In this document: one piece after another, positions 16,226 to 25,805 of the stretch
Numbering within the stretch: the stretch's first letter is position 1
Layout: each line of letters begins with the position of its first letter
NCBI RefSeq assembly: GCF_003568865.1
Contig: NZ_CP031115.1
Coordinates: 310,001-374,000 of the forward strand
Reading direction: 5' to 3'
From: Rubrobacter indicoceani
Lineage (GTDB): Bacteria > Actinomycetota > Rubrobacteria > Rubrobacterales > Rubrobacteraceae
DNA length: 64,000 bases
Notes under the pieces: model-generated
What the model was told of the DNA's origin: nothing
Databases searched by the model: none
What the model saw: only the letters and a program-made list of their open reading frames with translations
Position numbers and translations under genes: made by a program

Positions 16226-18043
16226 TTAGAAACCGGATCCGCGCAGGTGTTCATCGAGGAAGGTCGCTATTCTCGGGTACGCATCGAGGCGGTTCTTGAG
16301 CTTGGCGAGGCCGTGTCCTTCGTCGTCGTAGATCAGGGCCTCGACCGCCCCGCCGTTTTTCTGCACCTCGGAGACTACCTGCTCCGCCTCCCCGACCGGA
16401 ACCCTCGGGTCGTTTCTGCCGTGTATGACCATCAGCGGGGCGGTTATCCTGTCGGCCTTGTGGATCGGGCTGATGGACTCAAGAAACTCCCGGTCGCGCT
16501 CCAGCGAGCCGTACTCGGACTCGCGCAGGGCCCGACGGTAGCTCCCGGTGTTCTCCAGAAACGTAACCATGTTCGCGATGCCGACGATGTCCACCGCCGC
16601 GCTCCAGAGCTCGGGGTATTCGGTTATCGCAGCCAGCACCATAAACCCGCCGTAGGACCCGCCCATCACGGCGATCCGCTCGTGGCCGCGAGCTTTCAGC
16701 CACTTCGCCGCCTCCGCGAGATCCCGGACGGAGTCCATCCGCTTCTCCACGTCGTCGAGGTGCGTGTAACGCTTGCCGTAACCGGTCGAACCACGCACGT
16801 TGAGCGCAAAGACCGCGTACCCCCGGTTTACGAGGTACTGCGTTACCGGGTTGAAATCGGGCCGCTCCTGGGCCTCCGGCCCGCCGTGAACGTCTATAAC
16901 GACGGGCGGCCTCGCGTCGGCTTCCTGAGCCTCCGGTCTGTAGAGGTAGGCTGGGACCTCCAGCCCGTCGAAGCTCCTGTACCGGATAAGCTTCGGCTTT
17001 ACAAACGTCCGCCTCGGAATACCTGCGGTCGTGGAGCGGGTGAGGCGGCGCGGCTCTCCATCGGGAAGCTCGAGCGTCCACACGTCCGGGTTGCTGTTCG
17101 GCCCGATGTGCGTGAAGGCGAGCTTTGTCCCGGCGTCGCCCGCCGAGAACTCGAAACCCCCGATAACCCCGACCGGGACCTCCACGTCCGGCCTCCGCTT
17201 CCCCGCGCCGCTGAAGAGCACGAGGTTCGAGTACCCGTCCACGTTTCGGCTCACCACGAGGTGCCTGCCGTCCCTGGAGAGCGCGACCCCCTCCACATCC
17301 CAATCGTCTTTGGTGAGGTACTCAAGGCCGAGCGTCTCGAGGTCGAGCCGGGCGAGGCGCAGAAACTCCCCGTCTCTGTCCGTTGCGACAAACGCCGATC
17401 TTCCGTCTCTGGAGACGTTTACCGCCCCGAAGCGCGCTTCGCCTCTGTGCGGGGTCAGGTGCTCTGTCTCCCCGGTTCCGAGGTCGAGGCGATGGAGGTC
17501 GTTGTCGAGGTTCGAGCCGTGCCTGCTGACTACAAGGTACGTATCGTCGTGGCCCCACGCCGCAATGGAATGATACCCCTCCGTCCTCCAGACGAGCCTC
17601 GGCTCGCCGGGCCCGCCGTCGCCGATCTTTCCGACCTCCTGCACGTACACGTCGAAGTCCGTGCCGTTGCGGCGGGTCGCGGTGTAGGCGATGCGCTCTC
17701 CGGCGTGGGAGAAACCGCCGAAGTAGTGGATTGAATCCGGATCACCCGTCAGGTCGGTTTCGACGCCGGTCTGCCGGTCCAGCAGGAATATCTGCATCCG
17801 CTCGTTGCCCCCGACGTCCATGGAAAAGGCGATGCGATCCTCCGCCGGGGAGTACTCCGCGTCGCTGACGCGCTCCTCGTGAAAGGTCAACTGCTCCGGC
17901 CAGCCCCCCGAAACCGGAACCTCCCAGAGCTGCGGAACCCCCGTGATGCTCGTCAGAAACGAAACCCGCAGGCCGTCCGGCGAGAAACTCGCACCGTACG
18001 CGCCCCGGATCTTCAGATACCTCGAAAACTCGTAACCCTGCAT
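16226..18043 (-). CDS. S9-family prolyl oligopeptidase / acylaminoacyl-peptidase-like serine peptidase
   Basis: 605 residues, cytoplasmic (no signal peptide). An N-terminal ~330-residue beta-propeller has TolB/WD-like repeats (FSPDGLRVSFL, YSPAEDRIAFSMD, VSRDGRSAFVATD). The C-terminal alpha/beta hydrolase follows, opening with DVHGGPEAQ. The triad is readable: Ser463 in GGSYGG, Asp545 in HGRNDPRV and His577 in DDEGHGL. Such enzymes clip short peptides or N-acylated residues. It is monocistronic, with its own terminator downstream. The ATG start is consistent with the usual short N-terminus. Confidence 0.9.
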   Translation of the reverse strand: MQGYEFSRYLKIRGAYGASFSPDGLRVSFLTSITGVPQLWEVPVSGGWPEQLTFHEERVSDAEYSPAEDRIAFSMDVGGNERMQIFLLDRQTGVETDLTGDPDSIHYFGGFSHAGERIAYTATRRNGTDFDVYVQEVGKIGDGGPGEPRLVWRTEGYHSIAAWGHDDTYLVVSRHGSNLDNDLHRLDLGTGETEHLTPHRGEARFGAVNVSRDGRSAFVATDRDGEFLRLARLDLETLGLEYLTKDDWDVEGVALSRDGRHLVVSRNVDGYSNLVLFSGAGKRRPDVEVPVGVIGGFEFSAGDAGTKLAFTHIGPNSNPDVWTLELPDGEPRRLTRSTTAGIPRRTFVKPKLIRYRSFDGLEVPAYLYRPEAQEADARPPVVIDVHGGPEAQERPDFNPVTQYLVNRGYAVFALNVRGSTGYGKRYTHLDDVEKRMDSVRDLAEAAKWLKARGHERIAVMGGSYGGFMVLAAITEYPELWSAAVDIVGIANMVTFLENTGSYRRALRESEYGSLERDREFLESISPIHKADRITAPLMVIHGRNDPRVPVGEAEQVVSEVQKNGGAVEALIYDDEGHGLAKLKNRLDAYPRIATFLDEHLRGSGF

Positions 18044-18378
18044 GAAACGCGGCCTCCAGACCTGTTTTTGGACCCCGAACCGGACAACCGGAGAAAAACC
18101 GCCCCGCCCCGATCCTCTTCTGACCCGAGTCTATGAAAGATTCCCCCGAACTTCCCGCAAAACCCTGCTCATCCGCCACGAGATGTTGCGAAAATGTTGC
18201 TATGAGCTTGCGAAATTATTGTGAACAAGCTCACCGCTGGGCTGTTCAGGGGCAAGTTCTGGGGGGTGTTGCGGGTTGAAAGGGGGATTTGCGCTGGTAG
18301 TTTCTCCGCCTTGTGAGGTGTGCGGGCTTTAAGGTTACCGCACGCTTCCGGATGTGAAAGCGAAGTACGGAGGGACCT
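18044..18378. other. Intergenic region with inverted repeat
   Basis: 335 bp between the divergent S9 peptidase and RlpA-like genes. It contains TTGCGAAA twice and an 8-bp inverted repeat, TGAGCTTG...CAAGCTCA (18203-18210 and 18226-18233). Closer to the RlpA-like gene lies GTGCGG...CCGCAC. I saw no coding frame and no recognised riboswitch core. Confidence 0.4.
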
Positions 18379-18876
18379 TTGTCTTTTCTTGAAGGAAAGA
18401 AGATCAGGAGCACGGTCGCGGGTGTCGCGGCGGTGTGTGTAACGGCTACCGGGATGGCGGTTGCGGCCGGACCGGCTCAGGCCGAGCCGGTGGTATCGAG
18501 CTTCTACGGCTACGAGCTTGCGGGCAGCCCGACGGCGAGCGGCGAGCCGTTTGACCCGATGGCCATGACGGCGGCGCACCCGAGCCTGCCGTTCGGGACG
18601 CAGCTGGAGGTCTGCTATCAGGGTTGCGTAACCGTAACCGTCAACGACCGGGGGCCGTTTGTCGAGGGACGCGGGCTGGATCTCTCGCAGGGCGCGGCCC
18701 AAGTTATCGGGCTCTCCGGCGTGGACACCGTTGACATGACCGTTGTCGGCAGCGGCGGCGATGTCTCCGGCTCGACCGTCGGGACCGAGCAGTCCGTTTA
18801 CGGGGATGTCGGCTACGACGAGTTCGGCCCGGTGGGTCACTACGACGCGAACACCGGCCACTGGGTTAACTACTAG
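18379..18876 (+). CDS. Secreted RlpA-like double-psi beta-barrel protein
   Basis: 165 residues. A signal peptide (TVAGVAAVCVTATGMAVAAGPAQA, in two hydrophobic parts) ends near residue 35. The mature part carries the RlpA-like fold: SFYGYELAGSPTASGEPFDPMAMTAAHP..., then PFGTQLEV, VTVTVNDRGPFVEGRGLDLSQGAA, where the NDRGPF and DLS segments are diagnostic of the DPBB domain in RlpA/expansin-like and resuscitation-factor-associated proteins. The expected role is cell-wall binding or peptidoglycan cleavage outside the cell; the short tail has no SPOR or LysM domain. The TTG start has GGAGGG ~5 nt upstream. A terminator follows. Confidence 0.85.
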   Translation: MSFLEGKKIRSTVAGVAAVCVTATGMAVAAGPAQAEPVVSSFYGYELAGSPTASGEPFDPMAMTAAHPSLPFGTQLEVCYQGCVTVTVNDRGPFVEGRGLDLSQGAAQVIGLSGVDTVDMTVVGSGGDVSGSTVGTEQSVYGDVGYDEFGPVGHYDANTGHWVNY

Positions 18877-18938
18877 AGCGTAGTCAGAGCCTGGTCGGCA
18901 CGGAACGGCCTGCGCTGCGGGCCGGGCATCACAAAGAG

Positions 18939-18964
18939 CGGGCGTCGTCTTCGGACGGCGTCCG
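18939..18964 (+). terminator. Terminator of the RlpA-like gene
   Basis: 11-bp stem with two G-T wobbles and a TTCG tetraloop, followed by TTTCGTTGTGT. It is well placed ~60 nt after the stop. Confidence 0.6.
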
Positions 18965-19200
18965 TTTCGTTGTGTATCACACCGGGTTTGAACTCTTCCG
19001 TCGGGGACGCCAGCCTGCGGTATCCGGGCGTCAAAGAAAGAAGAGGGACGCTTCTGGTTGGCGGCGGTCAGGCCGGGAGCATCGCGGTCCAGACTTATAC
19101 AAGCCCCGGAGGCTCTAAAGCCTCGCTTGCGCTCGCCGGTTGTTTCTTCGGGTATAGCGGCGAGTTTACGCGGTTCTCTGGCAACGGCGGAGCGGGCTTC
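18965..19200. other. Remainder of intergenic region, no feature seen
   Basis: About 235 bp between the RlpA terminator and the promoter of the cyclic-nucleotide-binding genes. One open frame here lacks a ribosome site and family resemblance and was not accepted. Confidence 0.4.
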
Positions 19201-19206
19201 TATAAT
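19201..19206 (+). promoter_or_regulatory. Consensus -10 box of the cyclic-nucleotide-binding pair
   Basis: Perfect TATAAT, with CTGGCA 17 bp upstream as a weak -35. It gives a ~30-nt leader containing GGAGG. Confidence 0.55.
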
Positions 19207-19241
19207 CGGGCTGTACCGGAGGCGAGCGGAGGTTGATCAGG

Positions 19242-19790
19242 GTGGCGGAGCGGACAAACATCGTCGAGAGTTTGAGGGGCACCGAGCTTTTCGCGGGTCT
19301 CTCCGACGATGAGTTGAGCGAGTTCTGCGAAAACGCCGAGGCCGTGGAGTTCGCTCCGGGCGAAAGGCTTATAGAAGAAGGTCGGGAGCCGGGCTGCATG
19401 TACGTTATGACGACCGGGATAGTCGAGGTGGTGAAAAAGGTCCCGCGCGGGGAGCGGAAGCTCGCGACGCTGGCCGCCGCCGGACGCCCGACCGTAGTCG
19501 GAGAGCGGGGCCTGCTCCTGGCCTCGGACGCGGACGAAGGCGCGTCGGCCTCGGTCCGGGCGCAGAGCCGGGTGGAGGCCGTCAGGCTGTCGAGAAAGCG
19601 GTTCAAGGGGATGATCCGGGCCGAAAGCCCGGCGGCTTTCAAGGTCTCCCACGCCATCTCGAAGACTATAGCCGAAAGGCTCGTGCGGCTCGACGAGGAG
19701 GTGGTCTCGGCCGTCAGGGAGCTGGAGAGCAGGGGCGAGACCGACCTCGAAGCCTTTCGCGACAGGCTCGTAACCGACTGGATGAGGTAG
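19242..19790 (+). CDS. Stand-alone cyclic-nucleotide-binding-domain protein A
   Basis: 182 residues. The cNMP-binding beta-roll of the CRP type covers residues ~5-130 (LFAGLSDDELSEFCENAEAVEFAPGERLIEEGREPGCMYVM...). The usual phosphate-binding cassette is degenerate (VGERGLLLASDADEGASA). A C-terminal helical tail follows (AISKTIAERLVRLDEEVVSAVREL) but no helix-turn-helix, so it is not a CRP-like transcription factor. GTG is chosen because GGAGG lies 9 nt upstream; a TTG three codons earlier would abut that site. It is 8 bp from its paralogue and upstream of the glgE operon. A regulatory subunit role is inferred. Confidence 0.8.
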   Translation: MAERTNIVESLRGTELFAGLSDDELSEFCENAEAVEFAPGERLIEEGREPGCMYVMTTGIVEVVKKVPRGERKLATLAAAGRPTVVGERGLLLASDADEGASASVRAQSRVEAVRLSRKRFKGMIRAESPAAFKVSHAISKTIAERLVRLDEEVVSAVRELESRGETDLEAFRDRLVTDWMR

Positions 19791-19798
19791 GAGGAGCT

Positions 19799-20317
19799 AT
19801 GGAAGAGCCGCGTCTGGAAGAGATCCCGACCTTCAGGAAGCTGAGCCCCGCCGAGCGGGCCGAACTGGAGGAACTCCTCACCCCCGCACACTTCGACGCG
19901 GGCGAGTCCATCATCGAGGAGGGCGGGGCGGAGGAGTTCTTCTTTATAATTACGGTCGGGACCGTCGAGGTCTACAAAACGATAATCCCCGGTCGCGCCC
20001 AGCGGCTCGCCCGCATGTCCGCCCCAACGGTTATCGGCGAGGTCGGGCTGCTGACCGAGCCGAAGGCCATCGCCTCGGTTGTTGCGAGAACGCCCGTCGA
20101 GGCCCACGCCATAGGTCGCGGCGAGTTTCTTGCGCTGCTCGAAGGGGGCTCGCTCGCCGCCAGCAAGGTCGTCCACGAGGTAGGGAAGACCCTGGCGGTC
20201 AGAATGCACCACACCGACCGGGTCGTGAGCGAGGTTATAGAAGAGATAGAGAACCGCCCCGAGGACGTTGACTACGAGGTCTTCCGCGACCACATGGTCA
20301 ACAGCTTCTACTCGTAA
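19799..20317 (+). CDS. Stand-alone cyclic-nucleotide-binding-domain protein B
   Basis: 172 residues, same architecture as the preceding protein: a CRP-type beta-roll (IPTFRKLSPAERAELEELL..., AGESIIEEGGAEEFFFIITVGTVEVY, VIGEVGLLTEPKAIASVVA) and a helical tail (VVHEVGKTLAVRMHHTDRVVSEVIEEIE). The VIGEVGLLTEPKAIASV stretch aligns with the phosphate-binding cassette, but the conserved Arg-Ala-Ala sequence is not obvious, so ligand binding may be altered. Both proteins end in a similar segment (EAFRDRLVTDWMR and EVFRDHMVNSFYS). AGGAGGAG precedes the ATG. The pair is almost certainly co-transcribed; a consensus promoter then restarts transcription at glgE. Confidence 0.82.
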   Translation: MEEPRLEEIPTFRKLSPAERAELEELLTPAHFDAGESIIEEGGAEEFFFIITVGTVEVYKTIIPGRAQRLARMSAPTVIGEVGLLTEPKAIASVVARTPVEAHAIGRGEFLALLEGGSLAASKVVHEVGKTLAVRMHHTDRVVSEVIEEIENRPEDVDYEVFRDHMVNSFYS

Positions 20318-20335
20318 AAGCGCGTCCCCGGGCCT

Positions 20336-20363
20336 TTGACTAATACCCGAACATAAGTATCCT
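20336..20363 (+). promoter_or_regulatory. Promoter of the glgE-treS-glgB-glgX-treZ-treY operon
   Basis: TTGACT, 16 bp, TATCCT, giving a ~40-nt leader that ends in AAAGGGG before the TTG of glgE. One of the best sigma-A-type matches in the window. Confidence 0.6.
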
Positions 20364-20408
20364 AGCGTCCTGTACGGTAAGTAAACATTCAGGTCAAAGG
20401 GGACGCAC

Positions 20409-22349
20409 TTGACGGGGCAGAGGCTACAGACCGCCGCGGGGCCGGTTATTATCGAGAATTTCCACCCGGAGCTGAACGCCGGTCGTTACCCCGTCAAACG
20501 CGAGGTCGGGGATCCGCTCGAGGTCGAGGCGGATATCTTCCGCGACGGACACGATGCTATCTCAGCCGTTCTGAAGTACCGTCTCAAGGGTCGCCGCAAG
20601 TGGCTCGAAGCCCCGATGCGGCACGTTGTAAACGACCGTTGGCAGGGCACCGCGACGCTCACGGAGAACGCCCGCTACGAGTACACCGTCGAGGCGTGGC
20701 CGGACGAGTACGCAACGTGGGCGCACGACGTCGGGAAAAAGCTGGACGCCGGACAGGACGTTACCCTGGAGGCCGAAGAGGGGCGGATGCTCGTCGAGGC
20801 GACCTTTGCAAAGACCGAAGACCCCTCGCTTCAGACCGTGCTCATCCAGACAAAGGTCGCCCCGACCGAAGAGCGGATGCAGGTGCTGCGGGACGCCGCC
20901 GTGGTGGAGCTTATGACGAAGAACGTTGATCGCTCCGTCGCCACGACGTACCCGACGCGCGAGGTCGTCGTGGACCGGGTGAGGGCGCGCTTCGCGGCCT
21001 GGTACGAGATGTTCCAGCGGTCGCAGGGGACCGAGCCGGGGCGGAGCGCGACCTTTCGCGAGTGCGAGGCGCGGCTGCCGGAGATAGCCGACCTCGGCTT
21101 CGACGTGGTGTACATCCTGCCGCCCCACCCCATCGGCAGGTCACACCGAAAAGGCCCGAACAACACGCTGAACGCCGGACCGGACGACCCCGGAAGCCCA
21201 TACGCCATCGGGAGCGAAGAGGGTGGCCACAGGACCATCCACCCCGAACTCGGGACGCTGGACGACTTCCGGCACTTCGTCGGGGCGGTCGAGGAGCACG
21301 GGATGGAGGTCGCGCTCGACTTCGCTATCCAGTGCTCTCCGGACCACCCCTATATAAAGGAGCACCCAGACTGGTTTAAGTGGCGACCGGACGGGACCAT
21401 CAAGTACGCCGAGAACCCGCCGAAGAAGTACCAGGACATCGTGAACGTGGACTTCTACACCGATGACTGGCCCAACCTATGGCGTGAATGGCGCGACGTA
21501 ATACTCTTCTGGGTCGAGCAGGGCGTAAAGATATTTCGCGTGGACAACCCGCACACCAAGTCGTTCGGGTTCTGGGAGTGGTGCATAAAAGAAGTGCAGA
21601 AAGACCACCCGGAGGTGATCTTCCTGGCCGAAGCGTTCACCCGCCCGAAGGTGATGAAGAACCTTGCGAAGCTCGGTTTTACACAGTCGTACACGTACTT
21701 CACCTGGCGGCACGAGAAGTGGGAGTTCACGGAGTACCTGGAGGAGCTGACGCAGGGGGAGCCGCGCGAGTACATGCGCCCGAACTTCTTCCCCTCCACG
21801 CCGGACATCAACCCGTACATCCTTCATAGCGGCAAGCGCGGGACGTTTATGATGCGCCTCTTTCTCGCCGCGACGCTGTCGAGCGTCTACGGGATGTACA
21901 ACGGCTACGAGCTTCTGGAGCACGTCCCCGTGCCGGGCAAGGAAGAGCTGCTGAACTCCGAGAAGTACGAGTACAAGGTGCGCAACTGGGACGCACCGGG
22001 CAACATAAAACCCTACGTGAAGCGTATAAACAGACTACGCCGGGAGAACGTCGCCCTGCAGGAGCTTACAAACCTCGCCTTCCACCCGGCAAACAGCGAC
22101 CATATCCTTTTCTACGGTAAGCGGACGGGCGAAAACGCCGTTTTCTGCGCGGTGAACCTCGACCCGGACGTGGCGCACGATACGCACGTGCAGTTCCCGC
22201 TCTGGGAGCTCGGGATCTCGGAGGACGAAGAGTACGTGGTCGAGGAGCTTGTCTCCGGACGGGAGCTGTATACGCGGGGAAGCTGGTTCTGGGTGCGGCT
22301 CGTGCCGGAGGAGAACCCGGCCGAGATGTTCCGGCTCAGAAGGATCTAG
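20409..22349 (+). CDS. glgE: Alpha-1,4-glucan:maltose-1-phosphate maltosyltransferase
   Basis: GH13_3 enzyme that extends alpha-glucans with maltosyl units from maltose-1-phosphate. 646 residues, normal size. The N-terminal domain includes IENFHPELNAGRYPVKREVGDPLEVEAD-type sequence specific to GlgE. The barrel carries PPHPIGRSHRKGPNNTL, the nucleophile Asp379 in FRVDNPHTK and the acid/base Glu408 in FLAEAFTRPK; the 29-residue spacing equals that of characterised GlgE. STPDINPYILHSGKRGTF completes the site. The TTG start follows AAAGGGG. First gene of the operon; 30 bp separate it from treS. Its substrate is made by the maltokinase domain of the next protein. Confidence 0.96.
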   Translation: MTGQRLQTAAGPVIIENFHPELNAGRYPVKREVGDPLEVEADIFRDGHDAISAVLKYRLKGRRKWLEAPMRHVVNDRWQGTATLTENARYEYTVEAWPDEYATWAHDVGKKLDAGQDVTLEAEEGRMLVEATFAKTEDPSLQTVLIQTKVAPTEERMQVLRDAAVVELMTKNVDRSVATTYPTREVVVDRVRARFAAWYEMFQRSQGTEPGRSATFRECEARLPEIADLGFDVVYILPPHPIGRSHRKGPNNTLNAGPDDPGSPYAIGSEEGGHRTIHPELGTLDDFRHFVGAVEEHGMEVALDFAIQCSPDHPYIKEHPDWFKWRPDGTIKYAENPPKKYQDIVNVDFYTDDWPNLWREWRDVILFWVEQGVKIFRVDNPHTKSFGFWEWCIKEVQKDHPEVIFLAEAFTRPKVMKNLAKLGFTQSYTYFTWRHEKWEFTEYLEELTQGEPREYMRPNFFPSTPDINPYILHSGKRGTFMMRLFLAATLSSVYGMYNGYELLEHVPVPGKEELLNSEKYEYKVRNWDAPGNIKPYVKRINRLRRENVALQELTNLAFHPANSDHILFYGKRTGENAVFCAVNLDPDVAHDTHVQFPLWELGISEDEEYVVEELVSGRELYTRGSWFWVRLVPEENPAEMFRLRRI

Positions 22350-22379
22350 GCCACAAAACTTTCGAGAGGGGGTTTCCGG

Positions 22380-25300
22380 TTGACGGAGGCCGGTAGCAGA
22401 GAAATCGTGGAGCAGGAAGCGATAGCGGGCGACCCGCAGTGGTACAGGGATGCGATCATCTACCACCTCCACGTCAAGGCATTCAATGATTCGGACAACA
22501 ACGGGGTCGGGGATTTCAAGGGCCTGACCGAGCGGCTGGACTATATAAAGGAGCTCGGGGTCACGGCTATATGGGTGATGCCGTTCTACCCGTCGCCGCT
22601 GCGAGACGACGGCTACGACATCGCCGAGTACAAGAACGTCCACCCCGACTACGGCACGCGCCGCGACGTGCGGGCGTTTGTCCGGCGGGCGCACGAGCTC
22701 GGGCTGCGCGTCATAACCGAGCTGGTCATCAACCACACCTCGGACCAACACCCCTGGTTTAAGGCGGCGAGAAACGCGCCGAAGGGCTCGGCGAAGCGCG
22801 ACTTCTACGTCTGGAGCGACGACCCGCACCGCTACAAGGATACGCGCATAATCTTTACCGACACCGAGGCCTCCAACTGGACCTGGGACCCGGTGGCCGA
22901 ACAGTACTTCTGGCACCGGTTCTTCAGCCACCAGCCCGACCTCAACCTCGACAACCCGCAGGTCTTCAAGGCCATAACCGGCGTGATGAAGTTCTGGCTC
23001 GACGCGGGCGTCGACGGGCTGCGCCTCGACGCCATCCCCTACCTGATAGAGCGCGAAGGAACAGACAATGAGAACCTCCCCGAGACGCACGACGTTCTGA
23101 AGCGGATGCGCTCCGAGATGGACGCAAACTACAGGGACCGGCTTTTTCTCGCCGAGGCAAACCAGTGGCCGGAGGACGTCCTACCGTACTTCGGGGACTT
23201 CGAGGCTGGCGGCGACGAGTGCCACATGGCGTTTCACTTCCCGCTCATGCCGAGGCTGTACATGGCCGTCGCGCAGGAAGACCGCCATCCGATCGTCGAG
23301 ATCATGCAGCAGACCCCCGAGATACCGGACGGCTGCCAGTGGGCTATCTTTCTGCGCAACCACGACGAGTTGACGCTCGAGATGGTCACGGACAAAGAGC
23401 GCGACTACATGTACGAAACCTACGCTTCGGACCCGCGCGCAAGGATCAACGTCGGCATCCGCCGAAGGCTCGCCCCGCTGCTCGAAAACGACCGCCCGAA
23501 AATAGAGCTTCTGAACAGCCTGCTCATGAGCATGCCCGGCACGCCGATCATCTACTACGGCGACGAACTCGGGATGGGCGACAACATCTACCTCGGAGAC
23601 CGCGACGCCGTTCGCACCCCGATGCAGTGGACCGCCGACAGAAACGCCGGGTTCTCCAAAGCCGACCCCCAGAAGCTCTACCTGCCCCCGATCATGGACT
23701 CCGTCTACGGCTACGAATCTATCAACGTCGAGGCCCAGTCCCGCAACTCCGGGTCGCTGCTGAACTGGATGAAGCGTCTCATAAACGTAAGAAAATCATA
23801 CAAAGCCTTCGGACGCGGGGAGCTTGAGTTCCTGCATCCGGGGAACCGGCGGGTGCTGGCGTACATCCGGCGCTACGAAGGGCCGGAAGGCGAGACGGAG
23901 GACATACTCTGCATCGCCAACCTGAGTCGTTCGGCGCAGCCGGTGGAGCTTGACCTTTCGCGGTTCGCCGGGCGGGTTCCGGTGGAGCTTATGGGCGGGA
24001 CGAGCTTCCCACCGGTCGGTTCGCTGCCGTACTTCATCACGCTGCCGGGCTACGGGTTCTACTGGTTTGAGCTGTCGAAGGATTCGGCGGCCCCGAGGTG
24101 GCACCAGGATTCGCCGAGGGTGGTGGAGATGCCGGTGGTCGTGCTTCCGGCGGGGAGGCAGCCTGCAAGGGAGATCCGCCGCGCCCTTCCGCTCCACATC
24201 CCGTACAAGCAGGTCTCGCTGCTCGAAAAAGAGGCTCTGGCGAACTTCCTTGAGGCCCGGCGCTGGTTTGCGGGGAAGAGTTCCGGCATCGGGCGGGTCG
24301 AGATAGCCTCGCAGGCCGAGCTCGGCGGCGACCGTCTCCTGACCATCCTGAACGTAGAGGTCGCGGGTGACTCCGGCGATGTTTCTTCCGCGCCGCAGCT
24401 CTACTTTCTGCCGCTGTCGGCGGGCTGGGAGGACGAGACGGGCGAGGACGGGATGGACGGTCTTCTGCAGCACTCGCTCGCCAAGCTCCGCCGCAGGAGC
24501 CGCACCGGCCTGCTCTACGACGCGCTCGCCGACGACGTATTCTGTCGGGAGGTCGTCCGGGCGATGGGCGAAGAAACGGACCTTTCGATGGGCGAGGGCA
24601 AGGTCCGCTTTAGAAAAACCGGGCGCTACAAAGAGATATTCGGGGATCAGGACCTCTCGGAGGTTCCGGTCAGGAAGGCCTCCGTGGAGCAGTCCAACAC
24701 CTCCGTCATCATCGGCGAGCGGGCGATGATGAAGGCGTACCGAAGGCTCCAGCCCGGCGAGAACCCGGAGATAGAGATCGGTCGCTACCTCACCGAGGCC
24801 GCGGGCTTCCGGCACACGCCGCCGCTTGTCGGGACGATCGAATACGAAGGCCCGGACGGCGAGAAGGTCTCGCTCGCGACCCTTCAGGGCTTTGTGGAGA
24901 GCCAGGGCGACGGCTGGAGCTACGTCCTTGACTACCTTGAACGCTACCTCGACGACCGCACCACCACGACGTGGAGCCTCCCGGACGGCGAGGTATCCGA
25001 AGAAGAGGCCGACCGCTTCGACGCCGACGACGCTTTCTTCGACGGCCTGATGCACAACCTGGGCCTTCGAACCGGGGAGATGCACGCCGCGCTGGCCGGA
25101 GAGGCCGCGACCGAAGACAGGGCCTTTGCCCCCGAAACCGCCGGACCGGACGAGGTGGAGGCGTGGGCCGAGGCCGTTCAGGAGGAACTCAAGCAGACCT
25201 TCGACCTTCTCAAGCGCCGCAGAAAGACGCTGTCGGAGGAAGCCCTCCCGGACGTGGAGGGCCTGCTCGATCGCAAAAAGGAGGTCAGGGAACTCGTCAG

Positions 25301-25805
25301 GGAAGTCCGGGACGCGGCCCGGGGCGGCCTGAGCGCGCTCAAGGCCAGGCATCACGGCGACTATCATCTCGGACAGGTGCTTGTCGTGAACAACGATTTC
25401 CAGATCATAGACTTCGAGGGCGAACCCGCCCGCCCGCTCGACGAGCGTCGTCGCAAACACTCCCCTTTCCGCGACGTTGCCGGGATGCTGCGCTCCTTTG
25501 ACTACGCCGCCAAAACGTCCCTCGACAGCAACCCCGAAAACGCCGAAGAGCTCACGCGCTACGCCGAAGCCTGGCTTCAGCGTACAAGAAAGACCTTTCT
25601 CGCCGGGTACTACGAAGGCGCGAAAGACATCTCGCCTGACAGGGAAGCCGCCGGTAAGCTCACCGACCTCTTTGTCCTTGAGAAGGCCCTGTACGAGATC
25701 CGCTACGAACTCGACAACCGTCCCGACTGGGTAACCATCCCCGTGCGCGGCATCCTTGACCTGCTCGGCGGGTCGCCGTCTGAAGCACCGAAAGGGAGAC
25801 TTTGA
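22380..25805 (+). CDS. treS: Trehalose synthase fused to maltokinase
   Basis: Two enzymes in one 1141-residue chain. Residues ~20-560 are GH13_16 trehalose synthase (trehalose-maltose interconversion): [19 protein letters not shown], nucleophile Asp217 in GLRLDAIPY, acid/base Glu259 in [12 protein letters not shown] and [12 protein letters not shown]. Residues ~590-1141 are the Pep2-type maltokinase, with [16 protein letters not shown] at its start and the kinase motifs [13 protein letters not shown] and [16 protein letters not shown]. The fusion channels trehalose to maltose to maltose-1-phosphate for GlgE. The TTG start has a G-rich site (GAGAGGGGG) 8 nt upstream. The stop overlaps the TTG of glgB by 4 nt. 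Confidence 0.95.
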   Translation: MTEAGSREIVEQEAIAGDPQWYRDAIIYHLHVKAFNDSDNNGVGDFKGLTERLDYIKELGVTAIWVMPFYPSPLRDDGYDIAEYKNVHPDYGTRRDVRAFVRRAHELGLRVITELVINHTSDQHPWFKAARNAPKGSAKRDFYVWSDDPHRYKDTRIIFTDTEASNWTWDPVAEQYFWHRFFSHQPDLNLDNPQVFKAITGVMKFWLDAGVDGLRLDAIPYLIEREGTDNENLPETHDVLKRMRSEMDANYRDRLFLAEANQWPEDVLPYFGDFEAGGDECHMAFHFPLMPRLYMAVAQEDRHPIVEIMQQTPEIPDGCQWAIFLRNHDELTLEMVTDKERDYMYETYASDPRARINVGIRRRLAPLLENDRPKIELLNSLLMSMPGTPIIYYGDELGMGDNIYLGDRDAVRTPMQWTADRNAGFSKADPQKLYLPPIMDSVYGYESINVEAQSRNSGSLLNWMKRLINVRKSYKAFGRGELEFLHPGNRRVLAYIRRYEGPEGETEDILCIANLSRSAQPVELDLSRFAGRVPVELMGGTSFPPVGSLPYFITLPGYGFYWFELSKDSAAPRWHQDSPRVVEMPVVVLPAGRQPAREIRRALPLHIPYKQVSLLEKEALANFLEARRWFAGKSSGIGRVEIASQAELGGDRLLTILNVEVAGDSGDVSSAPQLYFLPLSAGWEDETGEDGMDGLLQHSLAKLRRRSRTGLLYDALADDVFCREVVRAMGEETDLSMGEGKVRFRKTGRYKEIFGDQDLSEVPVRKASVEQSNTSVIIGERAMMKAYRRLQPGENPEIEIGRYLTEAAGFRHTPPLVGTIEYEGPDGEKVSLATLQGFVESQGDGWSYVLDYLERYLDDRTTTTWSLPDGEVSEEEADRFDADDAFFDGLMHNLGLRTGEMHAALAGEAATEDRAFAPETAGPDEVEAWAEAVQEELKQTFDLLKRRRKTLSEEALPDVEGLLDRKKEVRELVREVRDAARGGLSALKARHHGDYHLGQVLVVNNDFQIIDFEGEPARPLDERRRKHSPFRDVAGMLRSFDYAAKTSLDSNPENAEELTRYAEAWLQRTRKTFLAGYYEGAKDISPDREAAGKLTDLFVLEKALYEIRYELDNRPDWVTIPVRGILDLLGGSPSEAPKGRL

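Noticed and set aside
16039-16254. N-terminal extension of the second PhoX protein to an upstream start
   Set aside because: It would cross the peptidase terminator and the promoter region; the TTG at 16038 has AGGAGG 4 nt upstream and sits just before the Tat signal.
18234-18378. Possible ydaO-type (cyclic di-AMP) riboswitch before the RlpA-like gene
   Set aside because: These switches often precede RlpA-like genes, but the conserved core segments (such as GGGGAACC) are not present.
18970-19236. 88-codon frame upstream of the cyclic-nucleotide-binding genes
   Set aside because: No ribosome site, and it runs through a consensus promoter.
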